Below, one piece after another: positions 34,892-44,413 of a DNA stretch of 63,846 bases. Each line of letters opens with the position of its first letter. The first letter of the stretch is position 1. Both the position numbers and the translations under genes were made by a program. The DNA is from an uncultured Roseiflexus sp. (GTDB lineage: Bacteria > Chloroflexota > Chloroflexia > Chloroflexales > Roseiflexaceae), in assembly GCA_937935075.1 (NCBI GenBank), contig CALGYB010000056.1, forward strand, positions 1 to 63,846, read 5' to 3'. A model generated the notes under the pieces. The model worked only from the letters and a program-made list of their open reading frames with translations, was not told the DNA's origin and ran no database searches.

Positions 34892-36709
34892 TCACCCCTG
34901 TGTCGTCTCGGTCATCTGCTCCAGATCGCTGAGCAATGCATCGAAATGATCCATTGCCGCCTGAATCGGCGCAGGTGAGAGCATATCGACCCCGGCATCG
35001 CGCAGCAGATCGATGGATGGACGCGACGACCCACTGCGCAGGAAGCGCAGGTACCGCTCGATTGCCGGGCGCCCCTCGCTAACAATGCGCTTGTGCAGCG
35101 CCAGCGCCGCCGAAAGCCCCGTCGCGTACTGGTAGACATAGAAATTATAGTAGAAGTGCGGAATCCGCGCCCACTCCAACGCAATCTGTTCGTCGAGCGT
35201 CACTTCCGCGCCGTGGTAGCGCATCACAAGATCGCGGTAGATCATGCTGAACAGTTCAGTGGTCAGCGGCTCGTCCGCCTCCGCACGGCGATGGATCTCG
35301 AGTTCAAACTCGGCGAACATCGTCTGGCGGAAGAGGGTTGTACGGATGTCCTCCAGTTGCTCGACGATCAGATAGCGCCGCAGGGTCGGATCATCGCGTG
35401 TCTGTAGCAGATAGTCGGTCAACAGCGCCTCGTTGAGCGTGGACGCGACCTCAGCGACGAAAATGGTGTAATCGCCATAGACGTAAGGCTGCGTCTTGCG
35501 CGTGAAGTAGGAATGCATCGCATGCCCGAGTTCGTGCGCCAGCGTAAACACATCGTTCAGGCGATCCTGATAATTGAGCAGCATGAACGGCGCTGTCGTA
35601 TAAGCGCCATCGCTGTACGCCCCACTGCGCTTGCCGACATTCTCGTAGACATCGATCCAGCGGCTGCTGAACGCCTCTGCGATGGCAGCGCCATACTCCT
35701 CGCCAAGCGGCGCGAACGCCGCGCGCACCAGACGTTCCCCTTCTGCATACGGAACCGCAACATCGGCTTCGGGAACCAGCGGCGCATACAGGTCGTAGAA
35801 GTGCAGTTCGTCCAATCCCATCATCCGCCGGCGCAACCGGAGATAGCGGTGGAGACGCGACAGATTGGCGTTGACCGTCGCAATCAGGTTGTGGTAGACC
35901 TCGACCGGAATGTCAGTCGGGGTCAGTGCGGCTTCCAGTGACGACGAATAATGACGCACGCGAGCATTCAGTACGTGGGTGCGCACCTGAGCGGCAAGCG
36001 ACGCGCCGAGCGTGTTGCGAATCCCCTGGAAGACGCTGTAGTAACCAGTGAACGCATCACGGCGCACCCGCCGGTCGGGGCTGCGCAAAAAACGCAGGTA
36101 GCGCCCATGCGACAGTTGTACCGGCTGCCCCTGTTCGTCCTCAATCGTCGGGAAACTCAGGTCGGCATTCGTCAGCACCTCGAAAATCTCGCCCGGCGCG
36201 CGCGTGATGTCGCTAAACTGCGCCAGGATCGCCTCGACTTCAGCTGAGCGCACATGGGCGCGCTGGCGCAGCAGTTGATCCAGTGCATACTCATACACCG
36301 CCAGATCGGGATGTTCCCGCAGCCAGGCGCGGATCTGCGCCTCGGGCGCGGAAAGTATCTCCGGGTCGATGAACGCCAGCGCGGCGCTCACCTTTGCCGC
36401 CAGCGTCCCTGCACGTTCGGCGAGCGCCTGCCCGACCGGATCGGTCGTGTCGCTGTCGAAGCGCCGATTGGCGTAGACGTAGACCTGCCAGAGACGCATC
36501 GACGCCTGATCGCGCAGACGCAGCGCCGCCAGCAGATCATCGGCGCTGCGGGCAACACGACCCTGGAGGGCGGCAACATCGCCGAGCATCCCCTCGATGG
36601 CGGCGACATCCTGCTCCCAGGCGGCATCGTCCGGGTATATGGTTGTGAGATCCCAGCGGTACGGTTCGGGAATCTCGTCACGGCGCGGGATCTGCTGCAT
36701 TTCGGTCAC
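34892..36709 (-). CDS. pepF: Oligoendopeptidase F (M3 metallopeptidase)
   Basis: This 605-residue M3 peptidase has HELGH at residues 392-396 (AHELGHAMHSYFT), with the zinc ligands His392 and His396 and the catalytic Glu393. The third ligand lies about 25 residues later (VAEVASTLNEALLTD). The start is a GTG at 36709 with GGAG eight bases upstream. It cleaves oligopeptides in the cytoplasm. The C-terminal third contains the substrate-cleft helices. It is followed upstream (23 bases) by the CYTH/CHAD gene on the same strand. Confidence 0.95.
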   Translation of the reverse strand: MTEMQQIPRRDEIPEPYRWDLTTIYPDDAAWEQDVAAIEGMLGDVAALQGRVARSADDLLAALRLRDQASMRLWQVYVYANRRFDSDTTDPVGQALAERAGTLAAKVSAALAFIDPEILSAPEAQIRAWLREHPDLAVYEYALDQLLRQRAHVRSAEVEAILAQFSDITRAPGEIFEVLTNADLSFPTIEDEQGQPVQLSHGRYLRFLRSPDRRVRRDAFTGYYSVFQGIRNTLGASLAAQVRTHVLNARVRHYSSSLEAALTPTDIPVEVYHNLIATVNANLSRLHRYLRLRRRMMGLDELHFYDLYAPLVPEADVAVPYAEGERLVRAAFAPLGEEYGAAIAEAFSSRWIDVYENVGKRSGAYSDGAYTTAPFMLLNYQDRLNDVFTLAHELGHAMHSYFTRKTQPYVYGDYTIFVAEVASTLNEALLTDYLLQTRDDPTLRRYLIVEQLEDIRTTLFRQTMFAEFELEIHRRAEADEPLTTELFSMIYRDLVMRYHGAEVTLDEQIALEWARIPHFYYNFYVYQYATGLSAALALHKRIVSEGRPAIERYLRFLRSGSSRPSIDLLRDAGVDMLSPAPIQAAMDHFDALLSDLEQMTETTQG

Positions 36710-36731
36710 GGCGCCAACTCCTGTCCTCTGT

Positions 36732-38909
36732 TCACATTCGAATAATCAGTTCAAACAATCGTCTCCGGTAGGTTGCACTATCGACTTTCGCCCACACCCG
36801 CGAGAAGCCGGTGAGCAGCCGGTCGTGGGCTGCATCGAGCGCCGCAAGATACTCCTGCGCGCCAAGGTCATCGGTCAGCCTAAGAGCGCGTATGTGTTCG
36901 CGGGCGACGACCGCATCCTGGAGATTGCCGAGCAGTTCTTGCAGATCCATGAGGGGACCAAGCGCCTGGTCAACGCCAGGTCCGAGCGCATCGGCGAAGA
37001 ACTCCAGGGTGTAGCGCAGGCGTTTGCCGGCGATACGCGCCATATGGCGCACTTCGTCCGGTGCGCCGTCGAGCACGGCGTCGAAGGCGCGCCACTGCTC
37101 ATAGCGTCGCCAGATGGCGCTGCCGGCAAAGTCGCGCACCCGCGTCGGCGCGCCGGTTTCATTCTGATCGACGACGCCGGCGCCGGGAGTGGTGAGGAAA
37201 GTTGCGAATTGACAAAGAAAACGCTCAAAACGCTTCGATTCCAGATCGGCGATCAGGCGCGCGCGGGCTGGCGCACGCGCTGACTCAACGGCGGTGACGA
37301 GCGGTTCCATGATCGACCGGCGGTCTTCCGGCAGTTGATCGCGGAAGACGCGCACCGACTCCAGGAACACATCATAATCGCGCACAACGCCGAGTGAACG
37401 CGCAACGCGCCGCAACCCGCGCCGCAACTCCCGCAGAAGGTCAGCGTCGAAGATCCCCTCGACAACCTGAAGCGACGCGCGCAGACGCCGGGTCGCCACA
37501 CGCGCATCGTGAACATCCTCGGCGTCTTCGTCCTTTTCAATGGCGTCGATGCGGGCAAGCAGGCGGTCAAACGTGCGGCGCAACATCCGGCGCGCCCCTT
37601 CCGCCAGCGGCTCGCCTCCTTGCAATCCGTCGGCGAGTTTCAGCATGGTGAACGCCGGATCGAGCGGTTCGACCGGCAGCGGAAGCAACGCGTCGTGTTC
37701 CACAACGGCGCAGGTGATCGGACCGAGGTGATCGCGCCAGAGATCGCTGCGTGCATTAATCCGTTCCAGCACATCATCGTTTCCGGATGCCAGGGTCAGC
37801 GCAACTGAACCATTCGCGTGAACGACCGCCAGCCTGCCGATGCTCTGCTCCGCCAGCGCAGCAGCCAGGCGCAGAATTGCGCCGAGGCGCAACGCCGCCT
37901 TCTGTTCACCGTCCCTCAGACGGATAAACGCCGGATCACGGCGCGGGCGCGCTTTCGCGCGCGCCATGCCCGGCAACGCGGCGGCAAGCGCCTGCTGATC
38001 GGCGTCCAGGTCGTCGATGCGGGTTGAGAGGAGCATATCGCGCGCCGCGCGCTCTGGCGCTTCGACACCGGCGGCAAGCGCAGCATCGTAGCAGGCCGCA
38101 GCCAGCCCCAGCAATCGGCGATGCACCGGCAAAAACGCACCAGTTGGCGCCGCGCGATCCAGCAATGTCAATGCCAGCGGACGAACGTTCAGCCGTTCAG
38201 TTGCCACAATCATCGCAGTGCTCTCTCTTTGCTGATTGATAGCCTCTTCCAGCCCGGAGTGCAAAACCGCTTCATCGAGCAGCGCCAGACCACGCGCCAG
38301 TTTGCTCAGATTGTCGGGTTGCAGCGGGAACTCCTGCTGCAACAATGCACCAAGCGCATCGAGGTCGTCGCGCACGCCTTCGGGCAGCAATTCGACCTCC
38401 AACTCGTAGAACATTTGCTCGCGCCCACCAGCATAGATGACTCCTTCATCGAGCGCGATTTCGGCGACCTGCCGCGAACCTCGCCAGACGCGCACAGGGC
38501 GGCGCAGGGTTTCGATCGTCAGCACTGGTTGCAGTGGCGCGCCGCCTGCCAGTGCAAACGCGCGGTCGCGCACATCGCCGGGGGGCCAGTGCTGCGGATC
38601 GTCGCTTTCGACGGTCATCTCCCACTCAGGGCGCTGGTGAAGCCCATCGCGCGACCGGGTTTCGCCTTTCAGGGTCGCAATTCGGGTACGACCGACGGTG
38701 CGCACGCGCAACCCGTAGCGCTGCGCCCGCAACCGGAAATCGGGTGTGTCGTAGTAGGTATTGTGCTGGTGTTCGCCGTCTCCCGCTGGCTTCAATTGAA
38801 AATCGCCGAGTGTTATCGGGCGCGCCAGTGCTCGAAAGATCGCTGGATCATCGACGCGAAATTTCAGTTCGATTTCGACCGGGTCGATGCGTTGCTGATC
38901 CATAGGCAT
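36732..38909 (-). CDS. CYTH - Ppx HD-like - CHAD domain protein
   Basis: The 725-residue protein has three parts. Residues about 10-205 are a CYTH domain (VEIELKFRV with the ExExK motif, RVRTVGRTRIATLKG, EWEMTV, YELEVELL). About 235-395 resemble the C-terminal HD-like domain of exopolyphosphatase/GppA, but the HD pair reads YD (CYDAALAAG). About 430-715 form a CHAD domain with HDARVATRRLR and HMARIAGKRLRYTL, whose basic surface binds polyphosphate. CYTH enzymes act on triphosphates and inorganic polyphosphate, so a polyphosphate sensor or granule protein is inferred. It is next to pepF. Confidence 0.85.
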   Translation of the reverse strand: MPMDQQRIDPVEIELKFRVDDPAIFRALARPITLGDFQLKPAGDGEHQHNTYYDTPDFRLRAQRYGLRVRTVGRTRIATLKGETRSRDGLHQRPEWEMTVESDDPQHWPPGDVRDRAFALAGGAPLQPVLTIETLRRPVRVWRGSRQVAEIALDEGVIYAGGREQMFYELEVELLPEGVRDDLDALGALLQQEFPLQPDNLSKLARGLALLDEAVLHSGLEEAINQQRESTAMIVATERLNVRPLALTLLDRAAPTGAFLPVHRRLLGLAAACYDAALAAGVEAPERAARDMLLSTRIDDLDADQQALAAALPGMARAKARPRRDPAFIRLRDGEQKAALRLGAILRLAAALAEQSIGRLAVVHANGSVALTLASGNDDVLERINARSDLWRDHLGPITCAVVEHDALLPLPVEPLDPAFTMLKLADGLQGGEPLAEGARRMLRRTFDRLLARIDAIEKDEDAEDVHDARVATRRLRASLQVVEGIFDADLLRELRRGLRRVARSLGVVRDYDVFLESVRVFRDQLPEDRRSIMEPLVTAVESARAPARARLIADLESKRFERFLCQFATFLTTPGAGVVDQNETGAPTRVRDFAGSAIWRRYEQWRAFDAVLDGAPDEVRHMARIAGKRLRYTLEFFADALGPGVDQALGPLMDLQELLGNLQDAVVAREHIRALRLTDDLGAQEYLAALDAAHDRLLTGFSRVWAKVDSATYRRRLFELIIRM

Positions 38910-38948
38910 TCGTCACGCAAATGTATGTGGTATAGAACTATTCTCATC

Positions 38949-38957
38949 AGTATACCA
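38949..38957 (-). promoter_or_regulatory. Extended -10 promoter for the CYTH/CHAD gene
   Basis: On the minus strand TGG precedes TATACT about 40 bases before the start at 38909. Confidence 0.5.
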
Positions 38958-39038
38958 TACCATGATGTTTGGGGCAGGCGCCGCTTGTGTGGCGCCTGAA
39001 TGGTACAGCGGCAGCCTGGCGCATCGTCCGATGCCGTA

Positions 39039-39057
39039 CCCTGAGCCTGTCGAAGGG
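39039..39057. repeat. Constant-loop hairpin element, short arms
   Basis: CCCT and AGGG flank GAGCCTGTCGA, the loop shared with 6340, 6420 and 24826. Confidence 0.6.
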
Positions 39058-39082
39058 CTCAACGTCGGGCTGGGGGCACGAA

Positions 39083-39158
39083 GGGCGTGCACGCATCCTC
39101 CCCCGGCGTGTTCGGATGTCCGGGCCAGCCCCGCGTTAGCGGGGCTTCGTGCACGCCC
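39083..39158. promoter_or_regulatory. Nested stem-loop upstream of rpsO
   Basis: GGGCGTGCACG (39083-39093) pairs with CGTGCACGCCC (39148-39158). Inside it, AGCCCCGC (39127-39134) pairs with GCGGGGCT (39139-39146) around GTTA. No T-tract follows. It lies upstream of the -10 at 39221, so it is outside the transcript unless another promoter lies before it. Confidence 0.5.
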
Positions 39159-39217
39159 GCGCGGGCTCTGTCAATGCGCGCCGTCGCCCCGATCGCGCTG
39201 CGTGATCGTGTATCTTA

Positions 39218-39226
39218 TGGTATACT
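39218..39226 (+). promoter_or_regulatory. Extended -10 promoter for rpsO
   Basis: TGG precedes TATACT, giving a leader of about 65 bases before the GTG at 39299. Confidence 0.6.
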
Positions 39227-39298
39227 TATACGTGGTTTGAAAGAAGTGAACGACAGGCTGCGCCGGCCTGTTCGCGATTAGATGCAAGGAGTTGTCTC

Positions 39299-39568
39299 GT
39301 GGCGCTGGAAAAAGACGAAAAGACGTCAATTATCGCTGATTATCAGGTGCATAGCAGCGACACCGGCTCGCCGCAGGTGCAGGTGGCGTTGCTGACCGAA
39401 CGCATTAACGGCTTGATCGAGCATCTGAAGGTGCATCCGCACGATCACCACTCGCGGCGCGGGCTGCTGAAACTGGTCGGTCGCCGCCGCCGCCTATTGG
39501 CGTATCTCTCAAGCAAAGACAAAGATGCATATCGGAAGTTGATCGACAGTCTGGGGTTGCGTCGCTAG
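39299..39568 (+). CDS. rpsO: 30S ribosomal protein S15
   Basis: The 89-residue protein has the S15 pattern [20 protein letters not shown], then [20 protein letters not shown], then [20 protein letters not shown]. It binds 16S rRNA and helps start assembly of the 30S platform. The start is a GTG (39299) with AAGGAG seven bases upstream. The gene is followed by pnp, the usual rpsO-pnp arrangement. In other bacteria S15 represses its own translation; no matching pseudoknot was identified here. Confidence 0.97.
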   Translation: MALEKDEKTSIIADYQVHSSDTGSPQVQVALLTERINGLIEHLKVHPHDHHSRRGLLKLVGRRRRLLAYLSSKDKDAYRKLIDSLGLRR

Positions 39569-39719
39569 CATGGTATCAGGGGTGCGCGCGTTGTTCGATC
39601 AGTGTGCCGTCATGGGGCGTGGCGCGGGAGCGCTGCATCTCCTGGTCTCTGGAGGGCGCCGGGTTCGCGGATGCGGCATCGCCTGTCGTACACTCCGCGA
39701 AAACCCATAGTGAGTGTGT

Positions 39720-39754
39720 GAGCCTGGGGTGTGCGCCTCAGGCTCGCCTTTATT
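39720..39754 (+). terminator. Hairpin terminator/attenuator between rpsO and pnp
   Basis: GAGCCTGGGG (39720-39729) and CCTCAGGCTC (39736-39745) pair with one G-T, followed by GCCTTTATT. It lies 120 bases before pnp and may attenuate read-through. The remaining 300-base gap shows no gene. Confidence 0.6.
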
Positions 39755-39874
39755 GGACGTAAGATCTGGGGCTGTCAGGAATTGGAGCTTGGGGCCGAAT
39801 AACGTTCGACCACAGTCTCCAGTGCCTGACGCCCCGCATTGGACCGGGCAACGGTCCGCATGCAAGGAAGGATT

Positions 39875-42115
39875 ATGGCAGAACGTCAGATTCATTCGGT
39901 GAGTATGGAAGTCGCCGGCCGTACCCTTACCCTGGAAACGGGGCGATTCGCTGAGCAGGCGAATGGCGCAGTGGTTGTGCGGTGCGGCGACACGATGCTG
40001 CTGGCAACGGCGGTGGCATCGAAGGAACCGCGCGCTGATGCGGATTTCTTTCCGTTGACGGTTGACTATGAAGAAAAAATGTACGCCGCAGGCAAGATTC
40101 CCGGCAGTTTCTTCAAACGCGAAGGGAAGCCTACCGAAGGCGCCATCCTGACAGCACGTCTCACCGATCGTCCGCTGCGCCCGCTCTTCCCCGAGGGCTA
40201 TCGCAATGAGGTGCAGATCATCGTCACCACCTTTTCAATCGATATGGTCAACGATCCCGCGCCGCTGGCAATTATTGCTGCGTCAGCAGCGCTGGCGATC
40301 TCCGACATTCCGTTTCTCGGTCCGGTCGGCGCAGTACAGGTCGGGTATATCGATGGCAAACTCCACATCAATCCGCCAATGTCCGATATGGCAAGGAGCG
40401 ACCTCGATCTAGTGGTGGCCGGCACGAAGGACGCGGTGCTGATGGTCGAGGCGGGGGCAAAGGAACTATCCGAAGAGGTGATGCTCGAGGCGGTTATTCA
40501 GGGGCACCAGGTATGCAAGCAAATCTGCGATCTGCAAAACGAACTGGTGAAACTGGCAGGTCGCCCGAAGAAGGAGTTTGTTCCGCCGCCGGTCGATACA
40601 TCGCTCGAAGAGGCGATCCAGCAGTGGCTGGGGAACCGGTTGTACGAGGCGATCACCGATGCGAACAAAATGGTGCGCGATGAGCGGACTGAGGCGCTCA
40701 AGCGCGAGGTGATCGCCCATTTCACCGCCGATGAGCCGGAAGAAGAACTCGAGGCGCGTAGCGCCGCCGTTTCAGCCGCCTTCGAAAACATCCTGTACGA
40801 AGAGGTACGGCGCATGATCCTCGAACGCGGCGAGCGTGTCGATGGGCGTGGTCCGAAAGATATTCGCCCGATCTCGGTTGAGGTGGGCCTGATCCCGCGC
40901 GTGCACGGGTCAGGTCTGTTTACCCGCGGTCAGACGCAGGTGCTGACGCTGGCAACGCTCGGTTCACCCGCCGAGGAGCAGCGCCTCGATGATCTGGGCA
41001 TCGAAACGACCAAGCGGTATATCCATCACTACAACTTCCCGCCGTTCAGCACGGGTGAGATCCGGCGCCTCGGCTCGCCGCGCCGCCGTGATATTGGTCA
41101 CGGCGCGCTGGCGGAGCGATCGTTGCTCGCAGTGCTGCCGCCCAAAGAAGAGTTCCCGTACACCATGCGCCTGGTATCCGAAACCCTCTCGTCGAACGGC
41201 TCCTCGTCGATGGCATCGGTCTGTGGATCGTCGCTGGCGCTCATGGATGCCGGCGTGCCGATCAAAGCGCCAGTCGCCGGGATTGCGATGGGGCTGATTA
41301 CCGGCAAAGACGGGCGCTGGCGCGTGCTGACCGATATTCAGGGCCTCGAAGACCACCTGGGCGATATGGATTTCAAGGTCGCCGGCACAGCGCAGGGGGT
41401 CACCGGCTTGCAGATGGATATCAAGACCACCGGCGTCACGTATGAGATTATGCGCGAGGCGTTTGCCCAGGCGCGGGAGGGGCGTCTGTATGTCCTCGAT
41501 AAGATGAATGCCGTGATCAGCGAGCCGCGCAAGGAATTGTCACCGTATGCGCCGCGCATCATTACGCTCCAGATCAACCCGGAGAAGATCGGTGCGCTCA
41601 TCGGTCCTGGCGGTAAGACGATCCGTAGTATTACCGAGTCCACTGGCGCACAGATCGATATCGAGGAAGACGGGCGGGTGTATATCTCAACGGCTGACGC
41701 CGCCGCTGCGCAACAGGCAGTGGCGATGGTCGAGGCGCTAACGCGCGAGATTAAGGTCGGCGATATCTTCCTCGGCAAGGTGGTGCGGATCATGCCGTTC
41801 GGCGCGTTCGTCAACCTGGCGCCCGGCAAAGACGGCATGGTTCACGTCTCTGAACTCGATGTCCAGCGGGTCGAAAATGTTGAGGACGTGATTAAGATGG
41901 GTGACGAGATCAACGTCATGGTCATCGGCATCGAGCCTGGCACCGGCAAGGTGAGCCTGTCGCGGCGCGCGCTGCTGACTGGCGAGACGGCGGAGGATCG
42001 TCGGTCCGCCGGGGCGGGGCGCGGTCTGCGTGATGGCGGCGGGCGCAGCAGCGGCGATCGCGGCGGCGACCGGAGTCCGCGCAGCGATGATCGTCCGCGC
42101 CCGCGCCGGAGGTAA
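39875..42115 (+). CDS. pnp: Polyribonucleotide nucleotidyltransferase (PNPase)
   Basis: About 746 residues from the ATG at 39875 (AAGGAAGG just upstream). Two RNase PH domains (SMEVAGRTLTLETGRFAEQA and RTGA-like GRGPKDIRPISVEVGLIPRV) flank the helical domain. A KH domain follows (IGALIGPGGKTIRSITESTG), then an S1 domain (GKVVRIMPFGAFVNL). An Arg/Gly/Ser/Asp-rich tail of about 40 residues ends PRPRRR and may aid RNA contact. The trimer degrades mRNA 3' to 5' with phosphate. The tail resembles extensions of other RNA-binding proteins and lacks a fold. Confidence 0.97.
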   Translation: MAERQIHSVSMEVAGRTLTLETGRFAEQANGAVVVRCGDTMLLATAVASKEPRADADFFPLTVDYEEKMYAAGKIPGSFFKREGKPTEGAILTARLTDRPLRPLFPEGYRNEVQIIVTTFSIDMVNDPAPLAIIAASAALAISDIPFLGPVGAVQVGYIDGKLHINPPMSDMARSDLDLVVAGTKDAVLMVEAGAKELSEEVMLEAVIQGHQVCKQICDLQNELVKLAGRPKKEFVPPPVDTSLEEAIQQWLGNRLYEAITDANKMVRDERTEALKREVIAHFTADEPEEELEARSAAVSAAFENILYEEVRRMILERGERVDGRGPKDIRPISVEVGLIPRVHGSGLFTRGQTQVLTLATLGSPAEEQRLDDLGIETTKRYIHHYNFPPFSTGEIRRLGSPRRRDIGHGALAERSLLAVLPPKEEFPYTMRLVSETLSSNGSSSMASVCGSSLALMDAGVPIKAPVAGIAMGLITGKDGRWRVLTDIQGLEDHLGDMDFKVAGTAQGVTGLQMDIKTTGVTYEIMREAFAQAREGRLYVLDKMNAVISEPRKELSPYAPRIITLQINPEKIGALIGPGGKTIRSITESTGAQIDIEEDGRVYISTADAAAAQQAVAMVEALTREIKVGDIFLGKVVRIMPFGAFVNLAPGKDGMVHVSELDVQRVENVEDVIKMGDEINVMVIGIEPGTGKVSLSRRALLTGETAEDRRSAGAGRGLRDGGGRSSGDRGGDRSPRSDDRPRPRRR

Positions 42116-42217
42116 GCGATACACGCCGGTGACAGTCGTTCGACCCGGTTGTCGTTCTGTGGAGCGATGCAGCAGTTGCGTCGCTCCTTTTCGTTGCGTG
42201 CGGAAGGATAACGGTGC

Positions 42218-43432
42218 ATGACCTGGGTCTCCTGGTTGACCGTGGCGATTGTGGCGGTCACGATCGCGGGTATTGCCGTCGGGCGCTGGCCCTGGGTGCG
42301 TGCTGACCGCGCGACTATCGCGGTGGTCGGCGCGGCGGCGCTGCTGGCGTGCGGCGCTCTGACACTCGAAGAGGCGTTTGCGGCGCTCGACCTCGATACC
42401 CTGTTGCTCCTCTTCAGTATGATGGTGCTCAACGGGCAACTCTACAACGCCGGTTTCTTCGGGGTTGTGGCGCAGCGCGTGGTGCGGGTGGCGCATTCGC
42501 CGCGCGGCCTGCTGGCGCTTATCATTGGGACGTCGGGCGTGCTCTCGGCGCTCTTTCTGAATGATACGATTGCGCTCATGCTCACGCCGCTCGTGCTCGA
42601 TACCACGCGCGCGCTGCGGCGCAACCCGATCCCCTATCTGATCGGTCTGGCGACGAGCGCCAATATCGGCTCGACGGCGACGATTACCGGCAACCCGCAG
42701 AACATGATCATTGGCAATGCGTCGGGCATTTCCTATGCCGCATTTGCCGCCGCGCTCGCACCGACAGCGCTCATCGGCATGGCGATCTGCTGGCTGGTGA
42801 TTGTGCTGGTCTATCCTCGGGAATTTCGCCGCGAGCGCTTTGAGACGCCGGAGGTCGGGCGGATGCGGGTCTATCGTCCGCTGCTGCGCAAGGTTGCCGT
42901 TGTGGCGCCGGTGATGCTGGCGCTGATGATTGCAGGCGTTCCTGTGGCGCTCGCGGCGTTTCTGGCAGCGGCGGCGCTGCTCGCTACACGACGGTTGCGC
43001 CCGGAACGGATCTGGAAAACGGTGGACTGGACTCTGCTCGTCTTCTTTGCCGGCCTCTTCGTCGTTACCAGTAGCCTCCAGGCGCAGGGCGTGACCGAGC
43101 GACTGTTTGCCGCGACCGCGCCATGGATTGGCGGGGATCTCGTGATGTTCGGCGTCGTCACTGCCATCCTTTCAAACCTGATCAGCAATGTGCCGGCAGT
43201 GCTGGTGCTGCAACATCTGATTCCCGCCCTGGCGCAGCCGGAACGTGGCTGGCTCATGCTGGCAGCGGCTTCGACTCTGGCGGGCAATCTGACGTTGATC
43301 GGCTCGGTCGCCAACCTGATCGTGGCGGAACTCGCGGCGCGCTGGGGGGTGCAGTTGACATTCGGCGCCTACCTGCGCGCCGGTGTGCCGATCACGGTGC
43401 TGACCCTGCTGGTCGCATTTGTGCTGGTTTAA
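42218..43432 (+). CDS. Anion permease, SLC13/ArsB-NhaD superfamily
   Basis: This 404-residue membrane protein has 10-12 hydrophobic segments, with FLNDTIALMLTPLVLDTTRA and LATSANIGSTATITGNPQNM, a repeat pattern of the ArsB/NhaD and SLC13 superfamily. The second half has SNLISNVPAVLVLQHLIPAL and TLIGSVANLIVAELA. Members carry arsenite, citrate, sulfate or sodium-coupled dicarboxylate; the substrate cannot be chosen here. The ATG has AAGGA nine bases upstream. The gene is convergent with the CPBP protease gene, with one base between their ends. Confidence 0.87.
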   Translation: MTWVSWLTVAIVAVTIAGIAVGRWPWVRADRATIAVVGAAALLACGALTLEEAFAALDLDTLLLLFSMMVLNGQLYNAGFFGVVAQRVVRVAHSPRGLLALIIGTSGVLSALFLNDTIALMLTPLVLDTTRALRRNPIPYLIGLATSANIGSTATITGNPQNMIIGNASGISYAAFAAALAPTALIGMAICWLVIVLVYPREFRRERFETPEVGRMRVYRPLLRKVAVVAPVMLALMIAGVPVALAAFLAAAALLATRRLRPERIWKTVDWTLLVFFAGLFVVTSSLQAQGVTERLFAATAPWIGGDLVMFGVVTAILSNLISNVPAVLVLQHLIPALAQPERGWLMLAAASTLAGNLTLIGSVANLIVAELAARWGVQLTFGAYLRAGVPITVLTLLVAFVLV

Positions 43433-43433
43433 G

Positions 43434-44129
43434 TCACACCAGCCGGGGTATGACGAAGATATCGATGATCATCGAGATCATCGTCAACCCGTGGAGCGCA
43501 ACCGGCGCCCACACACTGCGGGTTTTCAGCGCCAGATACCCGCCAGCAATCCCAATCGGCAGCCCCATCGCCGCCATCATCGCGCGTTCGACCATGCCCA
43601 CCGGCGCAACGGCGAAGTGGTTTAGCGCGTAGGCGGCAGTGGTCAACAGCACCGCCAGATGGCGGTTGAATCCGGCATCGCACAGCCCTGAAAGGATGAC
43701 GCCGCGCCAGAGGAACTCCTCTGCCAGCACCAGCAGCGGAAAGAGCAACACCAGGCGCATGCCGATCAGGATCTCTTCCATCTGCGCCATGGGCGCGCCG
43801 CCTGCGCGGTAGTACATATAGGTGTTGATATTGTCGATCACCAGCAGCGCCAGACCAATGCCGCCACCCCACGCCAGCGCTCGCCGTAGCCCGCGGCGCG
43901 TCACCCACATCGCCTCCCACAGGCCATCACGCATCCCCAGCAGCAGGGTCACGCCGATGGCGCCAAGGACGTAGAGAAAGAGCGCGGGCCATTCCGCCAG
44001 CGGCGTAAAATGCCCGATGAGACCGGCGATCCAGACCGATCCCGCCAGTGCAAAACCAGACACAAGCCGCTGGCGCGCCGATGATCGTGGTGAGATAGCG
44101 GACATCTGCGGACTTAACGTGTGGTTCAT
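43434..44129 (-). CDS. CPBP family intramembrane metalloprotease
   Basis: This 231-residue membrane protein has several helices and the CPBP/CAAX protease motifs. Motif 1 is LAEEFLWRGVILSGL (EExxxR), motif 2 is AYALNHFAVAP (FxxxH type) and motif 3 is VWAPVALHGLTM. These place the Glu, His and Arg active-site residues on the membrane face. Bacterial members process exported peptides, or act in bacteriocin immunity and membrane quality control. AAGGAGG precedes the ATG. It stands alone. Confidence 0.9.
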   Translation of the reverse strand: MNHTLSPQMSAISPRSSARQRLVSGFALAGSVWIAGLIGHFTPLAEWPALFLYVLGAIGVTLLLGMRDGLWEAMWVTRRGLRRALAWGGGIGLALLVIDNINTYMYYRAGGAPMAQMEEILIGMRLVLLFPLLVLAEEFLWRGVILSGLCDAGFNRHLAVLLTTAAYALNHFAVAPVGMVERAMMAAMGLPIGIAGGYLALKTRSVWAPVALHGLTMISMIIDIFVIPRLV

Positions 44130-44413
44130 GTTCCCTCCTTTTGGCGACGCTCATTCAGGCAAGACGCCGCCTTCATGCCTGTCACCTTCATTTGAACCAC
44201 AGAGACACAGAGCGCGCAGAGCGGTGCGCCTCGCCCCATCCCACGTTGAACGTGCAACGTGCAACGTTCCCTCCTGCGACCTTCCCACCTGCCATTGTAC
44301 TCGAACCACAGAGACCCTCGAGGTCGAGCCAGGCGCCGCCAGCGAACAAGAACTATTCCGCTGAGCAGCGGCGGAGGCCTCACAGGTCGGGCGCGTCCTT
44401 CACCCTCCCACGT
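44130..44413. repeat. Intergenic repeats, ACCACAGAGACACAGAGC type
   Basis: Words such as GAACCACAGAGACACAGAGC and CCACGTTGAACGTGCAACGT are scattered here; CCCACGTTCAACGTTCAAC lies at its end. The same words recur at 46712, 59925, 61590 and 63600. No gene is seen. Confidence 0.5.

Noticed and set aside
39569-39874. A tRNA or other structured RNA in the rpsO-pnp gap
   Set aside because: A GGTTCG word was noted, but no cloverleaf could be formed; only the terminator-like hairpin is supported.
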